Positions 1 to 8,156 of a DNA stretch of 53,570 nucleotides are shown one piece after another. Position 1 is the first letter of the stretch, and the number at the start of each line of letters is the position of its first letter. This DNA comes from Bacteroidales bacterium (GTDB taxonomy: Bacteria; Bacteroidota; Bacteroidia; Bacteroidales; WCHB1-69): assembly GCA_017525505.1 (NCBI GenBank), contig JAFXSR010000063.1:1-53570 (forward strand), written 5' to 3'. The position numbers and the translations under genes are program-made. The notes below the pieces were generated by a model. It searched no databases. It saw only the letters and a program-made list of their open reading frames with translations, and was not told where the DNA came from.

Positions 1-600
1 CCTGGCGGCATACAGCAGTACGTCGATAACCTGTACAGCAGCATGCAGTATCCCGAATTGGCCAGGAAATACAAGATGCAAGGCATTTTCACAGTCCGTT
101 TCATTGTGGAGAAGGATGGGCGGATACACCACTTGGAGTTAGATACTGCATACGTCAAATGGAAGTCCGAAGATGGATGTTTGATGGCCATGTTAGGCGA
201 AAACGGTTATACGCTTGCGCATCTTGACCCCGGCGAGAGCACATCCCTGGATGAGGAATCGCAGAACGAAATTATACAGCAATTGTATGAGTCGTTCATA
301 ACGGAATTCAGCCGTGCTTTCAGTGCTGCGCCCGCCTGCAAGCCTGCCATGAAGGACGGGAAGCCGGTGCGCTACCAGTTATGGATGCCGGTGGCCTTCA
401 CCGCTGACGAAAATCTCCCAGCCAAGGTTACCGTAACAGATCCTCGCTCTTCCAGGAATTCTACGAGTGTTGAATTTGTCGAATCCGACAGCCAGTCCGG
501 CCCCCGCTTCCTGCGCGTTCAGATTGACACCTTCCCCTGCGAGACGTGTGAGGTACAGTGGTGCAGTATTGATTTGTGTGAAAAACCTAAATCCCGTTAA
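1..600 (+). CDS. TonB C-terminal-domain protein (5' truncated by window edge)
   Basis: The frame is open from base 1, so the N-terminus lies outside the window; the ATG at 43 is internal. The visible part opens with a TonB C-terminal signature (PGGIQQYVDNLYSS, then YPELARKYKMQG and FTVRFIVEKDGRI). It continues with the helix that usually carries LDEEA (here SLDEESQNEIIQQL) and with GKPVRYQLWMPVAF, the usual last strand. TonB couples inner-membrane proton energy to outer-membrane transporters, but many Bacteroidetes proteins carry this domain on other scaffolds. About 65 residues follow the domain and include a Cys pair (CETC) near the end, which is not typical of a plain TonB. Domain identity is fairly sure; function as a true energy transducer is not. 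Confidence 0.75.
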   Translation, partial: PGGIQQYVDNLYSSMQYPELARKYKMQGIFTVRFIVEKDGRIHHLELDTAYVKWKSEDGCLMAMLGENGYTLAHLDPGESTSLDEESQNEIIQQLYESFITEFSRAFSAAPACKPAMKDGKPVRYQLWMPVAFTADENLPAKVTVTDPRSSRNSTSVEFVESDSQSGPRFLRVQIDTFPCETCEVQWCSIDLCEKPKSR

Positions 601-665
601 GGAATCCATATCTGTAATATAACGAAAATTTTGTCCTTGTTATCGAAAAACATATCCATAACAAC

Positions 666-974
666 ATGAAAAAACTCATCACCATCGCCATCTTGACTGT
701 CTGCGCCTGTCTTCCGGCCTTTTCACAAAACACCGAATATTCACGTAGTGGCAAAGATGGCGTCTGGTTTGAGGTGAGAAACGACACCGCATGCGAGGTG
801 GTCACACCGATGGGTACACTTCCGTGCGTAAAGGTGGAGGCCGTGGCCCAAAGCCGCATCGGAAAGACCCACCTCACAGCCTATTACAACGATACCTACG
901 GCTTTGTCAAGATGGACAACACCAACATTGACGGGTCAAAGATTATCATTAACCTGGTGGAAACAAATTTTTAA
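666..974 (+). CDS. Small exported protein of unknown function
   Basis: A 102-residue protein with a clear N-terminal signal peptide (MKKLITIAILTVCACLPAFS, cleavage expected before QNTEY). The mature part is about 80 residues, probably all beta, with a Cys pair (TACEVV and LPCVKV) that could form a disulfide in the periplasm. I do not recognise a family. It is the first of five same-strand genes for exported proteins. The next gene starts 15 bp downstream behind an AGGAGGA stretch, so co-transcription is likely. The coding start is fixed by the signal peptide. Confidence 0.8.
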   Translation: MKKLITIAILTVCACLPAFSQNTEYSRSGKDGVWFEVRNDTACEVVTPMGTLPCVKVEAVAQSRIGKTHLTAYYNDTYGFVKMDNTNIDGSKIIINLVETNF

Positions 975-980
975 GGAGGA
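974..980 (+). promoter_or_regulatory. Strong Shine-Dalgarno-like AGGAGGA before the S41 peptidase gene
   Basis: AGGAGGA lies 8 bases before the ATG at 989 and overlaps the end of the preceding gene. Classical Shine-Dalgarno boxes are uncommon in Bacteroidetes and few other genes in this window have one, so the site supports the start at 989 and tight coupling to the upstream gene. Confidence 0.6.
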
Positions 981-988
981 TGTAAACC

Positions 989-2398
989 ATGAAGAAAGCA
1001 ATAGTTTTAATTTTTATTTCTCTCTCATTTTGTATAACTGCACATGCACAGCCAAGCAATATCAGCAAGGAACAAAAAATTTACGAATTGTCTGTGTTCT
1101 GGAAAGAACTCTGTTATAACTTCGCAAATATTGACCAATGCCAGGGGTTGAATATGGATAGTTTATATCGGGTTTTTATCTCTCGTGTTTCGGAAACGAC
1201 AAACGATTTTGAATATTACCTTGAAATGCAAGCTTTTGCGGCTCATTTCAATAACGGACACACTTTCTGCAGTCTCCCTCAAAACCTTGTTCCATTCCTC
1301 TGTACAACAACATTGCAAACAAAATTTGACAATGGAAAAGTTTACTTGAGGAACATCGGTTTGCACAACAAAGGGGCAAAAAATGTACATGCAGGGGATG
1401 AGATAGTGAAAATCAACGGATTGCCAGCTGTTGAATATTTCAATCGATTTGCGGTGCCCTACGTATCTTGCTCCAATCCGGAAAACAAACTTCAGGTGTC
1501 AATGTTTTCGTTGCAAAGCCAATGTCCAAACAGATTTGCCTTAGTGTCGGAAAACCGCAAATTGACTTTGGATGTAATGACAGAGAAGGGAATTCGCCAA
1601 GTAATTGTTGATTTTGATCTCTATTTCAATCCTAATGAGCGGCAAAAAGAGCATCAGAACAACATCAAATGGTTGGATACCGCTTCTCACCATAACAAGC
1701 ATGCAGATTTCATGCTGATTCCTGAAGAAAAAACAGCATATCTCAGATTGGACGAATGTGACGAGCAAACAGCCAATACATTCTTTTCTTATTGGCCACA
1801 GATTGCAGAGCAAAAATATTTCATATTGGACCTGCGGGAGAATTTGGGTGGTGACGGCAATGCCTATGTACCAATAATCCCCCATCTGCTTAAAGAAGAT
1901 TCCCTAAGCTATAGTTGGTATGGGATGGCAAAAACTCATAACTCGGCAAAAAAGGCATGGGGCATGGCTAAAAAACTGTATTATGACGACAATGAGGTAG
2001 ATGAATGGTTCAAACTTAACTATTACCCCTATGTCGATGGAACGGCTTTCGATACGGTAATAAGCCCCAACTATCAGCCGAACCCGACACCTATGTCTGA
2101 CAGATTCAAGGGGATGATTTTCGTACTTATTGGACCACACACCGCTTCCGCTGCGGAAGGTTTTGCAATTACACTTTCACAAGGCAAAAATGTTACACTT
2201 TTGGGCGGTAAGACAGCAGGTGCAAATGGGCAACCTCTGGTTATCCCATTGGAATCAGGCATAAATCTTTTCATCAATTCCTTCAAATCTTTTGATTTTG
2301 AGGGGAATGACTTTTCCGCTGGTATCCAATCAAAAATATCCATAGATTTTGGAAAAGATAGTGTGCAGGATGTAGTAAGGAAACTTGTAAAAATGTAA
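989..2398 (+). CDS. Exported S41-family (C-terminal-processing-like) serine peptidase
   Basis: A 469-residue protein with a signal peptide (MKKAIVLIFISLSFCITAHA). Residues around 125-150 look like a degenerate PDZ domain (HAGDEIVKINGLPAVEYF). The peptidase part has ILDLRENLGGDG and then GPHTASAAEGFA, where Ser387 sits at the S41 nucleophile position, followed by LLGGKTAGANGQP. Such tricorn- or CtpA-like enzymes cleave protein substrates in the periplasm or at the surface. The catalytic Lys of the classical Tsp subgroup is not clearly placed; the Lys in GGKTAGANG is a candidate. The gene is in a run of exported proteins, so its substrate may be a neighbour. Family assignment is confident, substrate unknown. 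Confidence 0.88.
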   Translation: MKKAIVLIFISLSFCITAHAQPSNISKEQKIYELSVFWKELCYNFANIDQCQGLNMDSLYRVFISRVSETTNDFEYYLEMQAFAAHFNNGHTFCSLPQNLVPFLCTTTLQTKFDNGKVYLRNIGLHNKGAKNVHAGDEIVKINGLPAVEYFNRFAVPYVSCSNPENKLQVSMFSLQSQCPNRFALVSENRKLTLDVMTEKGIRQVIVDFDLYFNPNERQKEHQNNIKWLDTASHHNKHADFMLIPEEKTAYLRLDECDEQTANTFFSYWPQIAEQKYFILDLRENLGGDGNAYVPIIPHLLKEDSLSYSWYGMAKTHNSAKKAWGMAKKLYYDDNEVDEWFKLNYYPYVDGTAFDTVISPNYQPNPTPMSDRFKGMIFVLIGPHTASAAEGFAITLSQGKNVTLLGGKTAGANGQPLVIPLESGINLFINSFKSFDFEGNDFSAGIQSKISIDFGKDSVQDVVRKLVKM

Positions 2399-2423
2399 AT
2401 TTGCAGGCACAAAAAATTTGGAT

Positions 2424-3293
2424 ATGAAAAAACTTCTCACCGTCATATTGTTTTTCGCCGTGGGGTCGGTGTTCTCGCAGTCTCCCGAATGGCAACAGTG
2501 TTTTTCGTTGCAAGCTGGCGCCTCGCGGGCATTCAACAATGCCGATTATCTCCTTGCCGCTAATAAGTATGCCCAGATGGATTCTATCTATGGGCGGATT
2601 GTGGATTACGCTGATATGAGGAAGTATTGTATTGCATCGGTAATGTGTGGTGATACTGAAAGGGTTAAAAACACCGCATTGAGACTCACCCAATACAAAT
2701 GTTTTGACATTACGTTTTTCGAGAATCCTATTTTTGATGCGTATAAAACGGAATCCTGGTGGCCCTTGTGTGATTCCCTGTCTCAGCTATATGGACACAA
2801 GGACCGGCAGTATATTGACACCCTAAGAAAACTGCAATTAAGGGATTCTATTGTCAGGTATCATTTCATTCATGGGGAAACAAAAGAGATCAGGGACTCA
2901 TTCAGGTTGCTGATGCGGGCAATGGATTCTGTCAACACGCATATTTTGTCCAACTTGATTAAGGAGTATGGACTTCCAACATGGAGCAATGTGGGTTACG
3001 AAGGCTTTCACTCCGCATATATCCTAATTATGCACATAGATTCTGATTTGCAAGACCGCCTGATTAGCGAGTTTATGCCGTTAATGGAGCAAGGTGATAT
3101 TCCGAGAAATAAAATGGCCTATTTCATAGATCGGAGTCTTATCCTAAAGAGAGAGCCACAAAGATATGGTTGCCAACGGTGGAGAGGAGGTTCTCAGCCG
3201 ATAGAAGATATTGAGCACCTGAACGACAGGCGCGAATCGATGTGGTTATGGCCGAAGGATATCAGCAAGATCAAAATTGTGGAGTATGATTAA
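2424..3293 (+). CDS. Exported protein of unknown function, repeat-helix N-terminus
   Basis: The ATG at 2424 is chosen because the longer frame starts at a TTG two codons upstream; MKKLLTVILFFAVGSVFS is then a clean signal peptide. The N-terminal half (ADYLLAANKYAQMDSIYGRI) looks like TPR-type helices. The C-terminal part (YGCQRW, QPIEDIEHLNDRRESMWLW) resembles the DUF6624 family of Bacteroidetes, an assignment by eye only. It has the same architecture as the next gene (signal peptide, Ala-rich repeat helix, tryptophan-containing segment), so the two may be paralogues. It is 25 bp behind the S41 peptidase gene and probably in its operon. Confidence 0.78.
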   Translation: MKKLLTVILFFAVGSVFSQSPEWQQCFSLQAGASRAFNNADYLLAANKYAQMDSIYGRIVDYADMRKYCIASVMCGDTERVKNTALRLTQYKCFDITFFENPIFDAYKTESWWPLCDSLSQLYGHKDRQYIDTLRKLQLRDSIVRYHFIHGETKEIRDSFRLLMRAMDSVNTHILSNLIKEYGLPTWSNVGYEGFHSAYILIMHIDSDLQDRLISEFMPLMEQGDIPRNKMAYFIDRSLILKREPQRYGCQRWRGGSQPIEDIEHLNDRRESMWLWPKDISKIKIVEYD

Positions 3294-3459
3294 TCATAAT
3301 ACCTCACATCCTCGTTTGAAAGAACGTATTTGGCACAATAAATGCATAAACAGTCATGTTACTATATTATCACGAGTTATACAACTATCTCCTCTCTTTG
3401 TTGAAAACCGGCTCGAGAATCACCAGTTTTTTGCGAAAGTATCACAAATATCAACAAAT

Positions 3460-4491
3460 ATGAGAAAATCAACCTTAACCTTTATCCTCTTAATCGCAGC
3501 GGTACTGTGTTTTGCGCAAAAGTCGTCCTTGAAGAAATATTATTACTGGATCAACCGGGCAGAGCTGGCTATCTGCGACAGCGACTTCCAGCGTGCCTCT
3601 GATTGTTACGATAAGGCTTTTGACCAGCATCGTCCTTTTAACGGACACGTCTATTATGCATTTAAGGTGAACACCCAATTCGTCCACAATAATGAGCGAG
3701 CCCTCAGATATTTTCATATCTTATGCCAAAGTGGTGATGATATAGAATGGTATAGGGAAGACAGTGTGATATATGCATCAATTTGGCCGCAAATGAAAAT
3801 GATTGCAGACACCACAAAAACAATGGTGATACCAGCGCTGGAGGAAGCTTTGGAAAACATTCGGACTTCCGATCAGAAAGTGCGTCGTCAAATGTATGAA
3901 GACGATGAAACAGAGTATAATACGATACGTTATACCGATTCAATTAATTTGGTTTTATTGAAAGACCTGTATCATAGATACCCGGAAATAAGTGATTATA
4001 CAGCCGGAATGACTCCCGCATTACAAGCATTTTATACTCATGCAGCAATAACATTATTGTTCGACCCCCAAGACATTCTATACAATGAGGTTCTAAAAGG
4101 CAATGTTGAAGCTTCAAGATATGTCAATCTCGAAGATAATTGCAGATGTGAGTTCCTTAATCCATCATTCGGGATAAACACAAGTTCCGTATATGGAACC
4201 AATGTAACATACTCTTTCGTAATAGATTCCGTTGGTTTTGTCATTCAGCCGGACAACGTTAAAGAAGTGAACGCAAACCGCAAGAAAATCAACCTGTCTG
4301 AAACATGGAGAGACTATGCGAAAAAAATGGCATTTCTGTATATGAATGACTCCGAGTTCAGTTTTTATCCTATCAAATACCAATATTATATGCAGGATGA
4401 AGCATTACAGAAGATTGCTGAAATTAAAGATCTGATTGACAAAGGTGTCATCAAAGGCAATTATTACATTATACCTCAAGCGTTACGATAA
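3460..4491 (+). CDS. Exported protein of unknown function, paralogue-like to the preceding gene
   Basis: The frame is open from 3277, but the signal peptide MRKSTLTFILLIAAVLCFA begins at the ATG at 3460, so that start is used (343 residues). The first 60 mature residues (RAELAICDSDFQRASDCYDKAF) form a TPR-like helix pair similar in pattern to the start of the upstream protein. The rest is unrecognised, with a beta-rich stretch in the middle (GTNVTYSFVIDSVGFVI). It is separated by 166 bp from the gene before and by 8 bp from the lipoprotein gene after, so it belongs with the latter. Confidence 0.75.
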   Translation: MRKSTLTFILLIAAVLCFAQKSSLKKYYYWINRAELAICDSDFQRASDCYDKAFDQHRPFNGHVYYAFKVNTQFVHNNERALRYFHILCQSGDDIEWYREDSVIYASIWPQMKMIADTTKTMVIPALEEALENIRTSDQKVRRQMYEDDETEYNTIRYTDSINLVLLKDLYHRYPEISDYTAGMTPALQAFYTHAAITLLFDPQDILYNEVLKGNVEASRYVNLEDNCRCEFLNPSFGINTSSVYGTNVTYSFVIDSVGFVIQPDNVKEVNANRKKINLSETWRDYAKKMAFLYMNDSEFSFYPIKYQYYMQDEALQKIAEIKDLIDKGVIKGNYYIIPQALR

Positions 4492-4499
4492 TAAACAGT

Positions 4500-5141
4500 A
4501 TGAGAAAAACAAGCTTAAACATAATTCTTGTATTTGTAGTATTATCTGCGCTGCTGTCATCTTGTTTTTTGGCACGGGGGATTTTGGGTGTCAAAACGCC
4601 CTCTCCGAAAACAGAAAAACAGGTACTTAAAAAAGCCCGTAAGTTCCATTTTGACGAGTTCCCGCTGCTGTTCACCACTGATACGGGAACCATTCGCTAT
4701 TGGGTAACAGACCGCTTGCGCACGGTGGATTCCGCCAGTAACAAATTCGACCCTCTGATATTCAAGCATGGGGATATGGTGATTCCCGTTGAGACAAGTA
4801 CCGGGTGTACTGCCTACAGTTTTACCTTGGTTCATAGCCTGTCGGACAGTACTCAATACCATACAGACCCCAACAAGCCTCTTTCATGGTACATCAACAG
4901 CCAGTGTGTCATCAATTTCGACAGCACGGCCTTCTATACTGATATTGCCGATGCGGACTTTGTGGTCTTGATCTATTGGGCCACCTACGAGGGTGTCTTC
5001 AATAAACCCAAAAACAAGCGCCTTGCCGAGGAAATCGCGCGACGCAACGAGCAAGACAGTCTGAACATAAAAGCATACTACGTTAATTTTGATAAGCGCG
5101 AGAACATCAAGCTCTGCACAAGTACGCTGAAAGGAAGGTAA
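4500..5141 (+). CDS. Lipoprotein of unknown function
   Basis: A 213-residue protein starting with a lipoprotein signal (MRKTSLNIILVFVVLSALLSSC; lipobox LLSSC, lipidation expected on Cys22). The mature part has no family I recognise. It contains a hydrophobic strand (DADFVVLIYWATYEGVF) and a charged helix (RLAEEIARRNEQD). It ends the run of exported-protein genes that begins at 666; its stop codon overlaps a TAACTTTG sequence and abuts a 28-bp intergenic repeat. Confidence 0.78.
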   Translation: MRKTSLNIILVFVVLSALLSSCFLARGILGVKTPSPKTEKQVLKKARKFHFDEFPLLFTTDTGTIRYWVTDRLRTVDSASNKFDPLIFKHGDMVIPVETSTGCTAYSFTLVHSLSDSTQYHTDPNKPLSWYINSQCVINFDSTAFYTDIADADFVVLIYWATYEGVFNKPKNKRLAEEIARRNEQDSLNIKAYYVNFDKRENIKLCTSTLKGR

Positions 5142-5147
5142 CTTTGC

Positions 5148-5175
5148 AATTTACCCAATTTACCATTGACCATCA
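5148..5175. repeat. 28-bp direct repeat, copy 1
   Basis: These 28 bases (starting AATTTACCC, ending GACCATCA) recur exactly at 8121-8148. This copy lies between two convergent genes and supplies the stop codon of the AbiEii-like gene on the minus strand. The two copies are in direct orientation and bracket about 3 kb holding the toxin-antitoxin pair and three small genes. Confidence 0.9.
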
Positions 5176-5823
5176 ACTCCTTCGGAGGGTGGCCTGCACA
5201 AAATATTCCCGCATAGTCTCTACCGAGACATCATAAACAGGATTCATCTGCGCGAAGTTCGAATCCGTTGGAATTCGACTACTTGAAAGCATAATCATCA
5301 AGGACTTGGTGCTGAGCTTGTGCCCTGAATATTTCACGGCAGCTTCCATGCCATCTTTCAGGGAATATCCGGCCTTGATAATGGAATAGATGTCATAATA
5401 GTCCCTATATTTCAGTCGGCGGAGCATCACCTCCATCTTCATTGCCAGAATGGCCGGAACATCTGACATAAAGATATTGCCTTGATAAGTAATTCTTTCA
5501 TTGAGCGGCGAAAAGTTGTTGCTCACAAAAAACGACAGTTTCACTCCTTTAACCACAAAGGCGACCTGGTCGAAACCGAGGATGTCGCGATGTGCTATTT
5601 TGCCAACTTTTTCCTCAATCTCTTTTTCGATAGTCGGCCAGTCCACCTCCGGTTTTTCAGTTTTGGATATTCTCCACATCATGAAATCCAAGTCCTCGCT
5701 CATTCGATGACCGAGCTGTATGGCCAATGCGGTGCCGCCACATAGCGTATAGGATTTTATACACTCTAGCTGTGCCACATTATCAATAATGGCTTCAATA
5801 TTCGGGGTTAGTCCTTTACGCAT
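5173..5823 (-). CDS. AbiEii-type nucleotidyltransferase toxin
   Basis: A 216-residue protein with the AbiEii signatures in order: GGTALAIQLGHRMSEDLDFMMW around residues 29-50 (nucleotidyltransferase GG and DLDF metal-binding acids), GVKLSFF in the middle, and AMKMEVMLRRLKYRDYYDIY (Lys, Arg and Asp of the final motif). Enzymes of this family are toxins of type IV toxin-antitoxin and phage-exclusion systems and transfer nucleotides to tRNA or other targets. The gene overlaps the upstream helix-turn-helix gene by 8 bp, so the two are translated together. All catalytic motifs look intact. The stop codon lies in a 28-bp intergenic repeat, so the last residues may have been remodelled by it. Confidence 0.88.
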   Translation of the reverse strand: MRKGLTPNIEAIIDNVAQLECIKSYTLCGGTALAIQLGHRMSEDLDFMMWRISKTEKPEVDWPTIEKEIEEKVGKIAHRDILGFDQVAFVVKGVKLSFFVSNNFSPLNERITYQGNIFMSDVPAILAMKMEVMLRRLKYRDYYDIYSIIKAGYSLKDGMEAAVKYSGHKLSTKSLMIMLSSSRIPTDSNFAQMNPVYDVSVETMREYFVQATLRRS

Positions 5824-6373
5824 GGTGGGTCAATTTTTTCAAATGCAACAATTCCTGACGGCGGATGTACTCCTCTGGTTTTTTGATATGAAAGAAAACT
5901 AGCGCAATCATCACGTTCAGGTCAAAGAGATATTCTCCTTGAACAGCCATGTTTTCTCGCCAGACTTTCTGGACATAGTTCTTCGGGAACAGCTCAAACA
6001 ACTTTGAAATATCATCAATGTCAAGATGAACGAACACATTCTCAATCAGCAGTTCGTTGGGAAAATCAGACTTCTCTACCTCATCATACGACCAAAAAGC
6101 GTGTGCTTGCTTCAGCTTTTCAAACAGTTCATCGCGAAGTTGTTTCTTATATTGCTGAACCTTATAATCATCTTGTATTTTCAAGATGGACCCTTCTTGA
6201 AGGGAGAATAGGGATTCGATTTTCAAAGAAAGTGGCAACGACACCTCTCTTCTGTCAAGCACAATATTACTCAACATCTGGCGGGAAATGCCCAGTTCCC
6301 TCGCCAGCGTAGATTGGTTGTAATGGTCACGTACCATCAGCTCGCTGATATATTGCCCTATGCTTTCTTTCAT
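5816..6373 (-). CDS. Helix-turn-helix antitoxin/repressor paired with the AbiEii-like toxin
   Basis: A 185-residue protein. Residues 10-60 form an XRE/HigA-type DNA-binding domain (YNQSTLARELGISRQMLSNI). The C-terminal part (HAFWSYD, then FVHLDIDDISKLFELFPKNYVQKVW) matches my recollection of the DUF6922 domain that accompanies AbiEii-like genes in Bacteroidetes. It is first in a two-gene operon with the toxin. This differs from the classical AbiEi winged-helix antitoxin, so the pair is an AbiE variant. A 7-bp-arm palindrome 38 bp upstream of the start codon is a plausible site for autorepression. Confidence 0.82.
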   Translation of the reverse strand: MKESIGQYISELMVRDHYNQSTLARELGISRQMLSNIVLDRREVSLPLSLKIESLFSLQEGSILKIQDDYKVQQYKKQLRDELFEKLKQAHAFWSYDEVEKSDFPNELLIENVFVHLDIDDISKLFELFPKNYVQKVWRENMAVQGEYLFDLNVMIALVFFHIKKPEEYIRRQELLHLKKLTHHA

Positions 6374-6410
6374 AATCCCTTGTAAAACGACGCTGCATGA
6401 TACAAAAAAA

Positions 6411-6430
6411 TGTCAACAAATTAGTTGACA
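6411..6430. promoter_or_regulatory. Palindromic operator candidate of the AbiE-like operon
   Basis: TGTCAAC (6411-6417) and GTTGACA (6424-6430) form perfect 7-bp arms around a 6-base spacer. Read on the minus strand the site lies just upstream of a weak -7 candidate (TATCATGC), so it covers the -33 region of the operon. A helix-turn-helix dimer such as the operon's own first product would be expected to bind such a site. Confidence 0.6.
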
Positions 6431-6495
6431 AAATTTTTCACGGGAATATAATTTTCCGTCTTTACCCAAGGTTCCGGACCATCACATCCTTCGTG

Positions 6496-6509
6496 CGCGA
6501 TGAATCGCG
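6496..6509. repeat. Short GC-rich palindrome CGCGAT-GA-ATCGCG
   Basis: Six-base arms around a GA loop, directly followed by the duplicated promoter cassette. The same palindrome core, with 9-bp arms, lies at 8157-8176. It stands out against AT-rich surroundings and looks like a dispersed hairpin element. Confidence 0.65.
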
Positions 6510-6579
6510 TCCCTACAATTGCAGTCTGAAGACGATAATCATTTGTGTAAATATTTTTTATTATCTTTGCAAGGTGAAA
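6504..6579 (+). repeat. Duplicated promoter cassette, copy 1 (about 76 bp)
   Basis: From ATCGCGTCCCTAC to the GCAAGGTGAAA after the -7 box this stretch is repeated with a handful of changes at 8168-8242. Both copies end in a -7 box and point into a small gene on the plus strand, so each unit is a promoter with its upstream hairpin. Confidence 0.85.
6562..6569 (+). promoter_or_regulatory. -7 box TATCTTTG
   Basis: Exact match to the Bacteroidetes TAnnTTTG -7 box, 29 bases before the ATG at 6599. A TTTG lies 16 bases upstream of it, close to the expected -33 position. Confidence 0.75.
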
Positions 6580-6598
6580 TTTGTAATACAACATTATT

Positions 6599-6865
6599 AT
6601 GCCTGGTAACGAAGGTTATTGGAATGTGGTTCCGGAAATAAAAAACGTATCTTTTCCGATAAGAGGGAAAATGCAAATTGACTTGGAAGATGGACGAAGC
6701 ATAATTGTGGATGTCTCAAGATTTCCAAGCATTAAAAAAATATCATTAGCAGAAAGAAAAGAATGGTATCGAATGGATAATGGCTTCACTTTCGATAAAT
6801 GTGATGAGGTAATCCATATAGAACAGATTCTGGGTAATTTCCAAAAATATGCCCATGAGGCATGA
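6599..6865 (+). CDS. DUF2442-like small protein
   Basis: An 88-residue protein. The order of features (N-terminal WNVVPEIKNVSF, LEDGRSIIVDVSRFP, and the closing FDKCDEVIHIEQILG) resembles the DUF2442 family, small proteins often found near toxin-antitoxin genes and acting on unknown partners. It starts a three-gene run (6599, 6902, 7339) under a recognisable -7 box. There are no membrane segments. The next ATG is 36 bp after its stop. The family call is by eye and tentative. Confidence 0.7.
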   Translation: MPGNEGYWNVVPEIKNVSFPIRGKMQIDLEDGRSIIVDVSRFPSIKKISLAERKEWYRMDNGFTFDKCDEVIHIEQILGNFQKYAHEA

Positions 6866-6901
6866 AAAGGTTATTGGGAAGAATCAATAAACTATGAGGC
6901 T

Positions 6902-7327
6902 ATGAATGAAATACACTTTTATAATTGCGAAAGAAAACTTGAAATGCTTTTCTCTGACTTTCAAGTTCAAAAAAATGCCCCTGAATTTCATGATTTTTAT
7001 TCTTTCCAGATAGATGTAAAACATTGCTATGTCAGCGCTTCCCTTCGGACCGAATGTTTAGATGTTGATCTTGTGCGTTTTCTGGAAGACTTGCAGAAAT
7101 TATATAGGATGGAGGTGAGAACAGCATCCTTTGTTCAAACAATTGAAAGAAATATCGAACTCACTTTTAAATTGTCAGAACAAGGGAAAATACAGGTTTA
7201 TGTGATGATTATGGGAGCATATATGAAAGATTACTACGATGACCTCACTTTGAAATTTAATTATGGAATAGACCAATTCTTTCTTCCCGAATTGATACAA
7301 GAAATAGAGACGGTTATAAACAGCTAA
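6902..7327 (+). CDS. Small protein of unknown function, immunity-protein-like
   Basis: A 141-residue soluble protein. The pattern HCYVSASLRTECLDVD, then LVRFLEDLQKLY, then NIELTFKLSEQGKIQVYVMIMG, resembles the WapI/Imm-type immunity proteins that neutralise contact-dependent toxins. This is a pattern resemblance only, and no toxin gene is next to it. It lies between a DUF2442-like gene and a HEAT-like gene in one short operon (gaps 36 and 11 bp). Codons are AT-rich compared with the housekeeping genes after 10 kb, which fits an acquired module. Confidence 0.7.
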   Translation: MNEIHFYNCERKLEMLFSDFQVQKNAPEFHDFYSFQIDVKHCYVSASLRTECLDVDLVRFLEDLQKLYRMEVRTASFVQTIERNIELTFKLSEQGKIQVYVMIMGAYMKDYYDDLTLKFNYGIDQFFLPELIQEIETVINS

Positions 7328-7338
7328 GTCATAAAACA

Positions 7339-8034
7339 ATGAATGATTCAGACATAGTAAATATTATTAAAGACATTGAAAAACAGTACAATGCCTATAA
7401 AGACGGAGGAAGGTCTTTTATTCAGCACTTGGCTAATAAAATACAAAACACGGTTGATGAAGACAAAGTGCTTATATTCGACTTGTTTTTGGATGAGATA
7501 GAACAAAATATTAATGGGCTGTATTCTATTGCGTTACAAACCATTATTGAATTGAAACAAATAGAGTTGGCCCCTGAAATTGAAAGGATATTCATTAAAA
7601 ACAGAAATGTAAAAGACGAAAAGTGGAGTTATGCAATAATAGAAACCTTGCTGAAATTGAACTACGCTACTCCTATTTACGATGATTTTATAACCCATTA
7701 TTTGAAAGACAATCCCGGTAAAGGGTTCTTTCTTCTGGTGCAATACTGCAATGTTGACCCAGATAAGGGGGTTCCGTTGCTTTCTGATTTTTATTCGGAA
7801 TTTTTTCAAGGGGATGGTCAAATGCGAAGGTTTTTGGAAAGCAGGATAGGCTTTTTAGTGGATTATTTTATGGAGAACAAACAACTTGATCTTGGCAAAC
7901 TGTATAAATCAGTCTTAGCGAAGAACAGGATGGCAGGACAGGGTTTGCGAAGCACATTGTTGAATTATTTTAACAGCAGTCTGGCTGATAAATATCCGAA
8001 AGATATAGTGGAAAAAGCGTGTGATTCGCTTTGA
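7339..8034 (+). CDS. Alpha-helical repeat (HEAT-like) protein of unknown function
   Basis: A 231-residue, predicted all-helical protein with helix pairs reminiscent of HEAT repeats (for example IALQTIIELKQIELAPEIERIF, then EKWSYAIIETLLKLNYATPIY). There is no signal peptide. It lies 11 bp behind the previous gene. Proteins of this size and shape are frequent among uncharacterised immunity genes, but nothing in the sequence proves that role. Confidence 0.72.
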   Translation: MNDSDIVNIIKDIEKQYNAYKDGGRSFIQHLANKIQNTVDEDKVLIFDLFLDEIEQNINGLYSIALQTIIELKQIELAPEIERIFIKNRNVKDEKWSYAIIETLLKLNYATPIYDDFITHYLKDNPGKGFFLLVQYCNVDPDKGVPLLSDFYSEFFQGDGQMRRFLESRIGFLVDYFMENKQLDLGKLYKSVLAKNRMAGQGLRSTLLNYFNSSLADKYPKDIVEKACDSL

Positions 8035-8062
8035 TGTGAATAGGATAGAACTTAATAAAAAT

Positions 8063-8122
8063 ATGAACGAGAAATTTAAGCGTACACTAAAAAAGGAATT
8101 TGGCATTATAGCCAAAAGTTAA
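8063..8122 (+). pseudogene. Possible gene remnant, 19 codons
   Basis: A short frame, MNEKFKRTLKKEFGIIAKS, starts 28 bp after the preceding gene, and its stop codon coincides with the first base pairs of the 28-bp repeat at 8121. It reads like the charged N-terminus of a helical protein cut off by the repeat. No independent evidence of expression. Confidence 0.3.
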
Positions 8123-8148
8123 TTTACCCAATTTACCATTGACCATCA
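8121..8148. repeat. 28-bp direct repeat, copy 2
   Basis: Exact copy of 5148-5175 in the same orientation. Recombination between the two would delete the AbiE-like pair and the 6599-8034 genes as one piece. Confidence 0.9.
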
Positions 8149-8156
8149 TTTATTTC

